The notes under the pieces were generated by a model. That model searched no databases. It was given only the letters and a program-made list of their open reading frames with translations, and was not told where the DNA came from. DNA of 64,000 nt, taken from contig CAHJWG010000011.1 of NCBI GenBank assembly GCA_903642215.1, positions 1 to 64,000 of the forward strand, written 5' to 3'. Shown one piece after another: positions 54,231 through 62,888 of this stretch. The position numbers were made by a program, and so were the translations under genes. Within the stretch, counting starts at the first letter, position 1, and each line of letters begins with the position of its first letter. Source of the stretch: Sphingobacteriaceae bacterium (lineage in GTDB: Bacteria > Bacteroidota > Bacteroidia > Sphingobacteriales > Sphingobacteriaceae).

Positions 54231-55190
54231 CTATTTTTTTTCAATTTTATCCGTTGGAGGTAAAACTGCAACGTCGCGCTCTACTTCCGTTTGCTGTATA
54301 TGCACCGCGTAATCGGCTGGTGCTATTTTTACACCTTTAAATTCGGCATAAACCTGTGTAAATTCTGCTCCGAAGTATAAAATAGCAGCCGTATAATAAA
54401 CCCAAACTAAAATAACAATCAACGAACCTGCAGCTCCGTAGGTTGAACCGGTTCCGGTAGTAGAAATATATAAGCCGATTACAAAACGGCCGATCATAAA
54501 TAAAACAGCGGTAAACAAAGCGCCGGAACGTACATCTTTCCAGTTGATTTTAACATCCGGCAAAATTTTAAATATAACGCCAAAAAGTACGGTGATCACA
54601 ATAAAACTGATAACGATATTGATAACTTGTACAAATATAACGGTGATATCAGGCAGAAAACGGGTTAATATTCCGCTTAAAGCAAGCACTAAACCATTAA
54701 CTACTAAGGATACAATCAGTAAAAAACCTAATCCTACAATTAAGGAAGACGACAGTAAACGATCCTGAATCAGTTTTAACCAGCCGCGTTTTGGCTTGGC
54801 TTTTACTTTCCAAATCATGTTGATCGAATCCTGAATTTCACCAAAAACACTGGTTGCGCCAAACAGTAAGGTTATCGCACCGATTACCACAGCACTTGTG
54901 GTTTTACCGGAAAGGCTAACACTTTTAATCATGTCTTGCACTTGTTTTGCAGCCTGGTTACCTACCAGTCCGTTAATCTCTCCAAAAATTTTATTGTTGA
55001 TCGCATCTTTACCATAAATTGCGCCGGCAATAGAGATGAGTAAGAGCAGTAGCGGTGCCAGTGAAAAAACTGTGTAATAGGCAAGTGATGCACTTAATTT
55101 TAAACCTTTATCATCCAAAAACCCGTTAAAAGCACCGGTTAAAAGTGTAAAGCCGTTTTTGAATGCTTCTTTTGTGAAGTATTTTTTCAT
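54231..55190 (-). CDS. YihY/BrkB family membrane protein
   Basis: A 319-residue inner-membrane protein with six to seven helices, of the YihY/BrkB family (LSASLAYYTVFSLAPLLLLLISIAG at about 33-57 is diagnostic). DSINMIWKVKAKPKRGW and GSTYGAAGSLIVILVWVYYTAAILYFGAEFTQVYAE are other conserved segments. Function is unsettled (proposed transporter or brucella/bordetella resistance factor). C-terminal about 30 residues are soluble. Length is normal. Confidence 0.9.
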   Translation of the reverse strand: MKKYFTKEAFKNGFTLLTGAFNGFLDDKGLKLSASLAYYTVFSLAPLLLLLISIAGAIYGKDAINNKIFGEINGLVGNQAAKQVQDMIKSVSLSGKTTSAVVIGAITLLFGATSVFGEIQDSINMIWKVKAKPKRGWLKLIQDRLLSSSLIVGLGFLLIVSLVVNGLVLALSGILTRFLPDITVIFVQVINIVISFIVITVLFGVIFKILPDVKINWKDVRSGALFTAVLFMIGRFVIGLYISTTGTGSTYGAAGSLIVILVWVYYTAAILYFGAEFTQVYAEFKGVKIAPADYAVHIQQTEVERDVAVLPPTDKIEKK

Positions 55191-55336
55191 GTAGAAAAGC
55201 TATTTTTAATAAATTTTAAATGTTAAGTCAAGTCTGTAAACTCTTTAGCCGCCCTTTATTATTTAGCTGATAACGGCAGTCCGCTGCATATTGTTTATCC
55301 AATTTCTAATAAAGTAGTAACTTTAAACGCAAACCT

Positions 55337-55351
55337 GATACTGTTTTTATC
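55337..55351 (+). repeat. Dispersed motif copy, form B, full match
   Basis: GATACTGTTTTTATC lies in the 232-bp divergent gap, about 72 bases upstream of the next start codon. Confidence 0.75.
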
Positions 55352-55422
55352 GGATGAATTTATTGTAAAAATAACATGTTACCAATAATTTTAAAGGATT
55401 TTAACCCGTTCACTTAAATTTT

Positions 55423-55959
55423 ATGATGATTAAAACTGCCTTTTCCTTATTATTTTTTTTAATGTTATTTAACTTTGCTGAAGCAGCAGAAGTACATATT
55501 GATCAGTTCATCCTGAAAGAAAATCCGTTTGCAAAAGATGAAGTTGCAGTTGTTGCTTGTGATTCTGCCGGTATTACGCAGGAAAAAATTAACGGCTCTT
55601 TTGATTTTACGATAAATGGTTTTAGCGAGGCGTTACACTTTGAAAACGGCATTGCTTTTTATCACCATAAATTAGAAAAATCGAGCTTTTTATATCTGAA
55701 ACACCGCGACGAGATCAATTCGCATGCGCACTTATTTTACATTTATAAACACGATTCTAAATTAGACCCTTACAACATCAGCTGGAAGTTACTTGTTGCA
55801 ATTCCGCTGATCCTGATTTTGTTAGGTTATATGTTTAAGCGGTTTATCATTATTGCCATCATCATTTTCTGCTTTTTCAGTTACTTCAATTACCATGGCG
55901 GCATGAGCTTGGGAACATTTTTTGAAACGATTTTTGACGGCTTGAAACACATTTTTTAA
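55423..55959 (+). CDS. Exported membrane hypothetical, 178 aa
   Basis: Not recognised. A signal-like segment (residues 1-21, ends AEA) is followed by a beta-rich region and one membrane segment (about 125-155, LLVAIPLILILLGYM...IIAIIIFCFF), then a hydrophilic end. The ATG doublet at 55423 leaves start choice open by one codon. Its 3' end overlaps the convergent BamA-like gene by 4 bases. Confidence 0.65.
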   Translation: MMIKTAFSLLFFLMLFNFAEAAEVHIDQFILKENPFAKDEVAVVACDSAGITQEKINGSFDFTINGFSEALHFENGIAFYHHKLEKSSFLYLKHRDEINSHAHLFYIYKHDSKLDPYNISWKLLVAIPLILILLGYMFKRFIIIAIIIFCFFSYFNYHGGMSLGTFFETIFDGLKHIF

Positions 55960-58340
55960 AACGGCATCCCGATGCCGAAGTTAAGCTGCATAAAACTGTA
56001 TTTTTCGCCGTTGTTTTGATAATAAGAATTTTTAAAATCGCCGGAATGAAATAATTCACTTAAATGATCAATTAAAACCCATTGATTGCTTCCGCTGAAT
56101 TGCGGGTCTTTAAATTTAAAACCTGCATCCAAACGGAAAACAAAGAAGTTAACATCCAAACGGATACCTGTACCAATGCCTATTGCGGCTGTTTTTGGCA
56201 GGGTTGCCAGCGAAAACTTGCCGCCGGGATTTTCTAAAGGCTGATCTTTTAAACGCCACACATTCCCGATGTCACTAAAAAGAGCACCTTTTAGCTTAGA
56301 ACCAAAAAAGTTATCTGCAATTTTATAGCGATACTCCGCATTGGCCACAATTTTTACTTCACCAAACTGGTCCAGATACTTAAAACGGGCGCGCTGCATA
56401 TCATCCGGGTAAAAAGTAGCGCGGTTAAAACCTCCCGGGCCAAGCGTGCGCGGTAGCCAGGCACGCATATCATTTGCGCCGCCAACATAAAAGTTTTTCT
56501 CAAAAATCAGCTGGTTACTATTCCCGAACGGCACACCGATTCCGGGGTTTATCCTGAAAATAAACTGCTTTTCTCCGCCTAAACTTTTATAAAAACGCAG
56601 GTCTGCTTCGCCTTTAAGGTATTGCGAAAAAGCTTCCCCGAAAATCGTTCTTTGTCCTAACGTATCTTTTTTGGCACCGGTTAATTTACTAATTAAAGCC
56701 AACGTATTACCGCCAACATCTACACTTCCCCTAAAAAAAATAAAATTTTTATAACTGTTTAACAGGCTGTAATTACTGGAAAAAGTATACTGGCTTCCGG
56801 CTGTAAAAACAGTACGGCCGATGAGATAAATATATGAATAGCGGTTTTGGGCAAGTAAATCCTGCGCTGCCTGCGGATCAATTGTTCCGGAAGAATATTC
56901 AATATTGATCGGTGTAAAAGAATGCAGCTTGCGGTTATTCTCCGCCCAATCATACGTAATTGAATTGATAACACTTTTCCGGGTGACTAATCCTTTTTGA
57001 AAAAACGATTGAAAACTGGATGCAAAAGTAGTATGCGGAATGCCATACCTGCCCAAAGCGGTGATGCTGAAAGGAGAAATAATGCCCGGATAAATCAGAT
57101 TTGCGCCGATCTTAAAATCCTGGTTTTGGATGCCGTTGGATATCGCCGACTGCTCCTGGGCATTATCATACAAAATACTATAATTGAACTTAATTTGTAA
57201 AATTTCGGCTCCGCCAAACACATTTCTGTTGGTGTAAGTATTAGCAACGTTGAAGCCATAACGGCCGTTATTAAAAATGAACTCGCCCTCTACCCGATTA
57301 GACATTTTTTTAAGCGGAATCAGTTCGATTTTTGTGTTTAAGCGATTTGTGCTGTCAGCCGTTTTTTCATAAGAAGGGCTTGGCACATTCCTAAAAACAT
57401 TTAATTCTGATAGCCGCGTAGTTGTTAATATTTGATTATCGATATTGTAAATCTGCCCTTTTTTCTGAAAAATATAATTGGTGATCGTTCTGGGCTTAAA
57501 CTTTCCCGAAAAATCTACAAAACGAAATTGCGAATCCAGCTGCAGCGTATCAGCTTTGCCACGGTCTCGGCCACTGCTCCTAAAAACAGAAATCAATGTA
57601 TTATTGATCTTAAAAGTTGGATGTTCCTTTTTACCGGCCGGATTATCCACTACCAAAAGCACATCAACCAAACCTTTGTTTAAAGCGGTATCAACTGTAA
57701 AACTTACGTATTGGCGGTAAAAATCGTAGTAACCGTTTCGCTTCATCAACTGGTAAAACTGTTCTCGGTCAAAAGCTAAACTATCCTCATCATAACGTTT
57801 ATTCGGCCGGATATGCGTTAACACATTCTTATTGGTTTGATACAGTTTTACCAATTTCGGATCGGCAATGCTGTCCCTATATTTTCTTACCTTAAACAAA
57901 GTACCGGGCGTAACGGTAAAAATTAGTTCGGCCCGCTTATTTTTAATTTTGATACCTTCTGCAACTTTAGCATTTAAAAACCCTTTGTTCTGCAAAAATT
58001 TCTGGATTTGTAAACGGGAAAATTCTACCAAGTCGCTATCCAGAATAGCCGGCGGTTCGCCGATTTGTTTTTTTCCGTTTCTACTAAAAAGATAATAAAA
58101 CTGCAAATTTACAAGGCTGTTTGGCTGCTGCTGCTTATCCACATAGTTTTTGGCGGGTTCTGCAAACTCCTCGCTAACGCCCTTAACTGTAATTTTACGC
58201 ACTAACGCCTGGTTATCTTTTAAACGCCTGGTAATGCTGCAGCCCGAAACCAAAATCAATAGTAAAATACTTAAAATTGCAAACGAAGAAAGCTTAACAA
58301 ACAAGTATGGTTTCAAATCAAATCTCTTTTTTAAAATCAT
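55956..58340 (-). CDS. BamA/TamA family outer-membrane protein
   Basis: A 794-residue BamA/TamA-type outer-membrane assembly protein (surface antigen family). N-terminal signal with lipobox-like LVSGCSI (Cys34), then POTRA-like domains (about 40-330, with KFLQNKGFLNAKVAEGIK), and a C-terminal barrel with AWLPRTLGPGGFN and the GRIxGF-type loop region FFVGGANDMRAW. The lipid-anchor and absence of a full five-POTRA chain point to a TamL-like variant rather than the essential BamA. The start overlaps the divergent trmH-type gene. Confidence 0.85.
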   Translation of the reverse strand: MILKKRFDLKPYLFVKLSSFAILSILLLILVSGCSITRRLKDNQALVRKITVKGVSEEFAEPAKNYVDKQQQPNSLVNLQFYYLFSRNGKKQIGEPPAILDSDLVEFSRLQIQKFLQNKGFLNAKVAEGIKIKNKRAELIFTVTPGTLFKVRKYRDSIADPKLVKLYQTNKNVLTHIRPNKRYDEDSLAFDREQFYQLMKRNGYYDFYRQYVSFTVDTALNKGLVDVLLVVDNPAGKKEHPTFKINNTLISVFRSSGRDRGKADTLQLDSQFRFVDFSGKFKPRTITNYIFQKKGQIYNIDNQILTTTRLSELNVFRNVPSPSYEKTADSTNRLNTKIELIPLKKMSNRVEGEFIFNNGRYGFNVANTYTNRNVFGGAEILQIKFNYSILYDNAQEQSAISNGIQNQDFKIGANLIYPGIISPFSITALGRYGIPHTTFASSFQSFFQKGLVTRKSVINSITYDWAENNRKLHSFTPINIEYSSGTIDPQAAQDLLAQNRYSYIYLIGRTVFTAGSQYTFSSNYSLLNSYKNFIFFRGSVDVGGNTLALISKLTGAKKDTLGQRTIFGEAFSQYLKGEADLRFYKSLGGEKQFIFRINPGIGVPFGNSNQLIFEKNFYVGGANDMRAWLPRTLGPGGFNRATFYPDDMQRARFKYLDQFGEVKIVANAEYRYKIADNFFGSKLKGALFSDIGNVWRLKDQPLENPGGKFSLATLPKTAAIGIGTGIRLDVNFFVFRLDAGFKFKDPQFSGSNQWVLIDHLSELFHSGDFKNSYYQNNGEKYSFMQLNFGIGMPF

Positions 58341-59056
58341 TACAACAAAAGAAGCATCGGAAAGAGCATGGCTTTTTCCTGGTGGAAGGGCTGAAATCTG
58401 TTACTGATTTTATGCACTCAGATTTTTATACGATAGATACGATTTATCATACACCACTTTCGGAATCAAAAATGCTGAAAGTTTCGGGTAAAATAAAGCT
58501 TCAAAACGTTTCGGAGGCGGAGTTAAAAAAAATCAGCAGTTTAAGCACGCCGCAGGAAGTAATTGCTTTGGTTGAAATCCCGAAACAGGCAACGTTACAA
58601 TTGCAGCAGCTTCGCGGAAAGTTTACGCTGGTTTTGGATGGCGTGCAGGATCCGGGGAATTTAGGAACGATTATCCGCACGGCAGACTGGTTTGGTATCT
58701 CTCAAATTATTTGTTCTGAAGATACGGTTGATGTTTATAACCCGAAAGTTGTGCAGGCTTCAATGGGTTCGCTTTCGCGGATTATGGTTGATTACAGCAA
58801 CTTGCTTCTTTTACTGCCTAAAATTAAGCAACAGGTTTTTGGGGCGATGCTGAACGGCGAAAGTATTTATCAAACAGATTTTGGAAACGAAGGATTGATT
58901 TTACTGGGAAATGAAGGCAATGGTATCCGGCCGGAAATACAGCAATTCATCAGCAAAAAAATTACGATACCGCAGCTGGGCAAAGCAGAATCTTTAAATG
59001 TAGCCATTGCGGCGGCAGTTTTTTGTAACGAAATCAGCAGAAACAGGTTAAAATAA
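58307..59056 (+). CDS. TrmH/SpoU-family RNA 2'-O-methyltransferase
   Basis: A 249-residue SPOUT methyltransferase. The N-terminal substrate-binding domain (about 1-90, LKSLQQKKHRKEHGFFLVEG) is followed by the SpoU domain with LVLDGVQDPGNLGTIIRTADWFG (motif 1), GNEGNGIRPE (motif 2) and SLNVAIAAAVF (motif 3), forming the SAM knot. It methylates rRNA or tRNA ribose; target unknown. The start lies inside the divergent BamA-like gene (34-bp overlap). A form A motif lies at 58805. Confidence 0.9.
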   Translation: MVSNQISFLKSLQQKKHRKEHGFFLVEGLKSVTDFMHSDFYTIDTIYHTPLSESKMLKVSGKIKLQNVSEAELKKISSLSTPQEVIALVEIPKQATLQLQQLRGKFTLVLDGVQDPGNLGTIIRTADWFGISQIICSEDTVDVYNPKVVQASMGSLSRIMVDYSNLLLLLPKIKQQVFGAMLNGESIYQTDFGNEGLILLGNEGNGIRPEIQQFISKKITIPQLGKAESLNVAIAAAVFCNEISRNRLK

Positions 59057-59059
59057 ACG

Positions 59060-59089
59060 TTGACAGGCAACTATATTTTACTATTTTTG
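59060..59089 (+). promoter_or_regulatory. Promoter of the tRNA-Cys gene
   Basis: TTGACA (59060-59065) and TATTTTTG (59082-59089, matches TAnnTTTG) are 19 bases apart from TTG to TA, the Bacteroidota -33/-7 spacing. The tRNA begins 17 bases downstream. Confidence 0.7.
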
Positions 59090-59105
59090 CAGGCTTAATA
59101 AATAA

Positions 59106-59176
59106 GGTCGGGTGGCCGAGTGGCTAGGCAGAGGTCTGCAAAACCTTTTACAGCGGTTCGAATCCGCTCCCGACCT
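59106..59176 (+). tRNA. tRNA-Cys (GCA)
   Basis: A 71-base cloverleaf: acceptor GGTCGGG/CCCGACC, D stem GCC/GGC, anticodon stem GAGGT/ACCTT with loop CTGCAAA (anticodon GCA), T stem AGCGG/CCGCT with TTCGAAT loop. CCA is not encoded. A promoter of the TTG-N19-TAnnTTTG type precedes it. The small 57-residue gene begins 28 bases downstream, probably co-transcribed. Confidence 0.95.
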
Positions 59177-59204
59177 CAGCATAAAAATATTAAAAATAAA
59201 GATC

Positions 59205-59378
59205 ATGGGTGTTACTCGTTTAAAAAGAAAAGATAGGAAAAACAAAACTACTTCCCGTTTGGAAGTACAGCATTTAAAATTGGCAACTAATTTAGAGCAA
59301 GGTTCACGTTCTGTAGAACCAAAGAAAAGCCAGTTAACCAAAAATAACGAAGCACTGCGCATCGCTATCGGTAAGTAA
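59205..59378 (+). CDS. Small basic protein, 57 aa
   Basis: Not recognised. A 57-residue very basic peptide (MGVTRLKRKDRKNKTTSRLE...) with 14 Lys/Arg, no hydrophobic segment. The ATG at 59205 was chosen because the upstream part of the frame runs through the tRNA. The size, charge and placement right after a tRNA gene suggest a ribosome- or RNA-associated protein, but nothing in the sequence proves this. Followed by a REP-type hairpin at 59442. Confidence 0.65.
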   Translation: MGVTRLKRKDRKNKTTSRLEVQHLKLATNLEQGSRSVEPKKSQLTKNNEALRIAIGK

Positions 59379-59441
59379 GCTTCTCTTTAGCTTTAGAGAG
59401 TACAAATCCTGTTTGCTTTATTGCAGATGGGATTTTTTCTG

Positions 59442-59466
59442 TCATGCCGAACTTGTTTCGGCATGA
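59442..59466. repeat. Short perfect hairpin, GTCATGCCGAA type
   Basis: TCATGCCGAA (59442-59451) pairs with TTCGGCATGA (59457-59466) around a 5-base loop. It lies between convergent genes, so it may act as a weak terminator. Same family as the hairpin at 33392-33422. Confidence 0.75.
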
Positions 59467-59477
59467 TAACTACTTTT

Positions 59478-60524
59478 CTACAATAAACTTCTATTAATCC
59501 TATCAACTAATCCCGGCCCTTCGTAAATAAAACCAGTATATAGTTGAACGAGCGAAGCACCTGCATTTAATTTTTCTAAGGCATCTTGTGCAGAATGAAT
59601 GCCGCCTACTCCGATAATCGGGAAAGCTTTTCCTGATTCTTCTGATAAATACCGAATCACTTCTGTAGAACGGTTTGTTAAAGGTTTACCGCTCAATCCG
59701 CCGGTTTCGTTTTTACCAAGTGAAGTTAAACCATCCCGACTGATTGTAGTATTAGTTGCAATTACGCCGGCAATACCACTTTCTTTTACAATTTCAATAA
59801 TATCATCTAATTGCGTATTGGTTAAATCAGGCGCAATTTTAAGTAGGATTGGCCGCGAAATTCCATTTTTCAAGTTGCGCTGCTGCAAAGTCTGCAACAG
59901 CTTTTTCAACGGTTCCTTTTCCTGTAGTTCACGTAAACCCGGCGTATTCGGCGAACTTACATTCACCACAAAATAATCTACTTCTGCATACAACCGGTCG
60001 AAACATTTAACGTAATCGTTTATCGCATCTTCATTCGGCGTATTTTTATTTTTGCCGATGTTGCCGCCGATGACTAATGAGGTGCGAGGTGCGGGGTGAG
60101 AGGTGCGAAATGCGAGTTGACGATAATTTCTGATTCGTTCTGCAACTACATCAACTCCAAGATTGTTAAAACCCATCCGGTTAATTAACGCTTCGTCATC
60201 CTTCAACCTAAACATTCTTGGTTTCGGGTTTCCCGGTTGCGGCAAAGGTGTTACCGTTCCGATTTCAACAAAACCAAAACCGAGATTTGCCATTTCGCCC
60301 ATCATCTCGCCATTCTTATCAAAACCAGCAGCTAATCCAACAGGGTTTTTAAACTTTAACCCAAAAACTTCTCTTTCCAAAGCCAAATTTTCTATGCTAA
60401 AAACAGCACGGCTTAAAGCTGCTGCTCCCGGAAAACGGTTAAAACGTTTTAAACTTTCGGTTACAAAATGATGTATTTTTTCGGGATCGAACTGAAAGAA
60501 AAGCGGACGGATTAGTTTGTACAT
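59478..60524 (-). CDS. pyrD: Dihydroorotate dehydrogenase (quinone), class 2
   Basis: A 348-residue PyrD that oxidises dihydroorotate with a quinone at the inner membrane, in pyrimidine synthesis. The N-terminal amphipathic helix region, [43 protein letters not shown] (with the class 2 catalytic Ser) and [12 protein letters not shown] are conserved. Residues about 134-149 ([15 protein letters not shown]) are an extra loop encoded by a GAGGTGCGAGGTGCGGGG-type repeat and do not look like PyrD sequence. Single gene. Confidence 0.94.
   Translation of the reverse strand: MYKLIRPLFFQFDPEKIHHFVTESLKRFNRFPGAAALSRAVFSIENLALEREVFGLKFKNPVGLAAGFDKNGEMMGEMANLGFGFVEIGTVTPLPQPGNPKPRMFRLKDDEALINRMGFNNLGVDVVAERIRNYRQLAFRTSHPAPRTSLVIGGNIGKNKNTPNEDAINDYVKCFDRLYAEVDYFVVNVSSPNTPGLRELQEKEPLKKLLQTLQQRNLKNGISRPILLKIAPDLTNTQLDDIIEIVKESGIAGVIATNTTISRDGLTSLGKNETGGLSGKPLTNRSTEVIRYLSEESGKAFPIIGVGGIHSAQDALEKLNAGASLVQLYTGFIYEGPGLVDRINRSLL
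60080..60117. repeat. Dispersed GAGGTGCG repeat inside pyrD
   Basis: Four to five units of GAGGTGCG/GGGGTGAG/GAGGTGCG type. In the pyrD frame it reads as [13 protein letters not shown]. Similar to the TACCTCAAACCTC repeat at 23543-23583. Confidence 0.7.
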
Positions 60525-60533
60525 AGAAAAGTG

Positions 60534-60548
60534 AATACTGTTTTTAGC
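60534..60548 (+). repeat. Dispersed motif copy, form B
   Basis: AATACTGTTTTTAGC fills half of the 33-base gap between holA stop and pyrD start and is followed by AGGTAAAATTTA. Confidence 0.7.
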
Positions 60549-60557
60549 AGGTAAAAT

Positions 60558-61580
60558 TTAATGCAAAATTTTAAAAATAAGTTCTTTCATCAGTTCACCA
60601 TGACCAGCTGTAGAATCCACACCTTTACTTTTTATATCGTATTCACGCAGCAAACTGATAATTTGCATGGTTTTGTTGAAGTTAAAAGTTCGGCCGGCCT
60701 GCTCAAAATCTTTTACAAAAAACGGACTCACACCTAATTCTTTCGCCAGGTTTTGAGGCGATTTATCTGCCACGTACTGATACTTCAACACCTTGGTAAA
60801 ATAATTATTTAAGGTGCCTAAAACAACTACAAACGGATTTAACTTTGGATTAGCTTCAAAATAATTGATAATCCGGTTGGCTTTTACAACATCTCTTCTA
60901 CTTAAAGCGGTTTGCAATTCAAACACATTATATTCTTTGCTGATGCCGATATTATCCTGAATATTTTGTGTAGAGATTTCCTGTCCGGCGGCAACATTCA
61001 GCATCAATTTTTCCAGTTCATTTGCAATTTTAGAGAGGTCGTTCCCTAAATATTCTGCCAGCAAAGCCGAAGCCTGCGGCTGTATTTTGTATTTCTTTTC
61101 ACCTACAAAAGCTTCTACAAAAGCCGGAATCTTATTATCGTAAAGCGGTGCTGATTCAAAAATTAAACCATTTTTTTCAATGGCTTTGTAAGTCTTTTTT
61201 CGTTTATCAAACTTGCCGTACTTGTAGCAAAAAACTAAAATTGTGCTTTGCAGCGGGTTTTCCAAATAAGCCAGAAACGGATTGATGTGCTTTTTGCCGT
61301 CATCATCGCTTCCCCACTTCATATCCTGTGCTTCTTTTACCAGTACAATTTGGTAATCGGCCATCATCGGATAGCGTTTTGCAGCATTTAAAACCGCCAT
61401 CGGGTCAGCATCTTTCCCATAAAAAACCGTTTGGTTAAATCCTCGTTCAGCTTCACTTAACAGTTTATGTTCTACATAATTACTGATTTCGTCGATAAAA
61501 AAAGGCTCTTCACCATGCAGCAAATACAAAGGTTTTAGTTTTCGATTTTTAAGGTCTTTAATGATTTCGGCTGCAGTCAT
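60558..61580 (-). CDS. holA: DNA polymerase III subunit delta
   Basis: A 340-residue HolA, the delta subunit that opens the sliding clamp in the clamp-loader complex. PLYLLHGEEPFFIDEISNYVE (about 17-37) is the family start. The second domain contains LAEYLGNDLSKIANELEKLML, and the C-terminal collar helices include RDVVKANRIINYFE. Length is normal. It shares a transcript with pyrD downstream or upstream order unclear: holA lies on the same strand, upstream of pyrD by 33 bases. Confidence 0.9.
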   Translation of the reverse strand: MTAAEIIKDLKNRKLKPLYLLHGEEPFFIDEISNYVEHKLLSEAERGFNQTVFYGKDADPMAVLNAAKRYPMMADYQIVLVKEAQDMKWGSDDDGKKHINPFLAYLENPLQSTILVFCYKYGKFDKRKKTYKAIEKNGLIFESAPLYDNKIPAFVEAFVGEKKYKIQPQASALLAEYLGNDLSKIANELEKLMLNVAAGQEISTQNIQDNIGISKEYNVFELQTALSRRDVVKANRIINYFEANPKLNPFVVVLGTLNNYFTKVLKYQYVADKSPQNLAKELGVSPFFVKDFEQAGRTFNFNKTMQIISLLREYDIKSKGVDSTAGHGELMKELIFKILH

Positions 61581-61615
61581 TTCGGGTGTAAAATTACAAA
61601 ATCAGTTTAGGTTTG

Positions 61616-62101
61616 ATGCAGGATAATGCTGATTTTAGCCTGATGGAATTGCTTTGCCCGCTTAATTTGCCGCCTTATCCTTTTAAAATTACCGAGCGAG
61701 GCGGACAGTTTTTTCTGTTTGATGAAATCCGAAAAAAAACTTTATTAATTACGCCGGAAGAATGGGTTCGGCAGCATTTCGTACAATTTTTAGTACTGCA
61801 AAAACAGTATCCCAAAACTTTAATTCAGTTAGAAGGCGGATTGAAGTTAAACGGAATGGCTAAACGATCTGATATTTTGGTTTACAATTCCTCTACAGAA
61901 AAAATTTTACTGGTAGAATGTAAAGCACCATCGGTTAAAATAACACAAGCCGTTTTTGACCAGATTGCCAGATATAACATCGTTCACCGTGTACCTTTTT
62001 TAGCGGTAACCAATGGTTTGGAACACTTTTATTGTGAAATTAATTTAAAGGAAAACAGCTATATTTTTTTATCGGAACTCCCTGATTATAAATCTATTTG
62101 A
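61616..62101 (+). CDS. Lone HsdR N-terminal nuclease-like domain protein
   Basis: A 161-residue protein consisting only of a type I restriction HsdR_N-type PD-(D/E)xK domain: Asp86 in RSDILVYN and Glu101-x-Lys103 in LVECKAP fit the catalytic set. No helicase domain follows and no hsdM/hsdS lies nearby, so it is not a restriction system by itself. It is a small protein common in Bacteroidota, with unknown role. The ATG at 61616 was used; a TTG precedes it. It is divergent from holA. Confidence 0.82.
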   Translation: MQDNADFSLMELLCPLNLPPYPFKITERGGQFFLFDEIRKKTLLITPEEWVRQHFVQFLVLQKQYPKTLIQLEGGLKLNGMAKRSDILVYNSSTEKILLVECKAPSVKITQAVFDQIARYNIVHRVPFLAVTNGLEHFYCEINLKENSYIFLSELPDYKSI

Positions 62102-62161
62102 GACGAAAGAATATTGTAACCTCTGCCAAAACTATACGTAAAAGAGGAAAATTTAAGTTGT

Positions 62162-62620
62162 ATGACTAACCAACTGAATATCACACATCAAAGCTCGAAT
62201 GTTAACTGGACTCGTTTTTGGCTGTTTAGTAAGCTGTTTTTATCTTTTTTAATTATCACGACAATATTTTCATCGTTAAATTACGTTATATCTGCATTTT
62301 TAATACTCAATATTTTACTTGGATTGCTGTTTATGGCGGCCATCTTTTTTATCAAATTTAAAACGAAAAAAACCGAGTTTGTAAAGATTACAGAAAACAA
62401 GTTACAATACTTTTGTCAGGTTAAAAAAGAAGTTATCCTGATCCCGATTAACGAAATTACAAACGTTCGTTCGCACTTCTGTGAATTAGAAATCCATACT
62501 TACAACCGCACCTATTGCATCAATTTAAACCCTATAAAAGAGGAAAAACAGCGCTGGGAAATTAAAGAAATGATTAAAAGAGTAACTGTGGAAAAAAGTA
62601 ACCGGGCTGTTATTTTATAA
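62162..62620 (+). CDS. Membrane protein with PH-like domain, unknown
   Basis: Not recognised. A 152-residue protein with two adjacent membrane helices (about 20-60) and a C-terminal beta-rich soluble part (FVKITENKLQYFCQVKKEVILIPINEITNVRSHFCELEIHTYNR), the pattern of a bacterial PH-like (bPH2) domain. Nothing further can be said on function. It is 60 bases after the HsdR_N-like gene. Confidence 0.65.
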   Translation: MTNQLNITHQSSNVNWTRFWLFSKLFLSFLIITTIFSSLNYVISAFLILNILLGLLFMAAIFFIKFKTKKTEFVKITENKLQYFCQVKKEVILIPINEITNVRSHFCELEIHTYNRTYCINLNPIKEEKQRWEIKEMIKRVTVEKSNRAVIL

Positions 62621-62790
62621 AATATAAGCCAATCACCATCAAAGCCAAAATAAATAATAAACAAACCAACAAACCATTTTGATCATATCAATTTTGGTGT
62701 TGGCCAGATCTTCTTATGTCAGCTGATTTCTGTTTTTGACATTACTTCTATTATTGAGTTAAAACTGATTTGTGCAAAATTGCGGCCATG

Positions 62791-62878
62791 CTGTCCTTTC
62801 AACATTAGGAGAAATCCTCATCAAATCAGTAAACCTTTTGTTCTTTAAATAAGATTTCTCCTAACGTCGAAAGGACAA
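62791..62878. repeat. REP-like imperfect palindrome
   Basis: Arms CTGTCCTTTCAACATTAGG...AAATCC and AGATTTCTCCTAACGTCGAAAGGACAA are inverted near-copies, the same family as 14594-14682. It lies between convergent genes, in a 268-bp gap with no gene. Confidence 0.8.
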
Positions 62879-62888
62879 ATTAATCAAT

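Noticed and set aside
59112-59204. A reading frame running through the tRNA-Cys gene into the small basic protein
   Set aside because: The tRNA cloverleaf is complete, so the extension is a shadow; the ATG at 59205 is used.
61616-62101. A type I restriction system
   Set aside because: Only the HsdR N-terminal domain is present; no helicase, methylase or specificity subunit is nearby.
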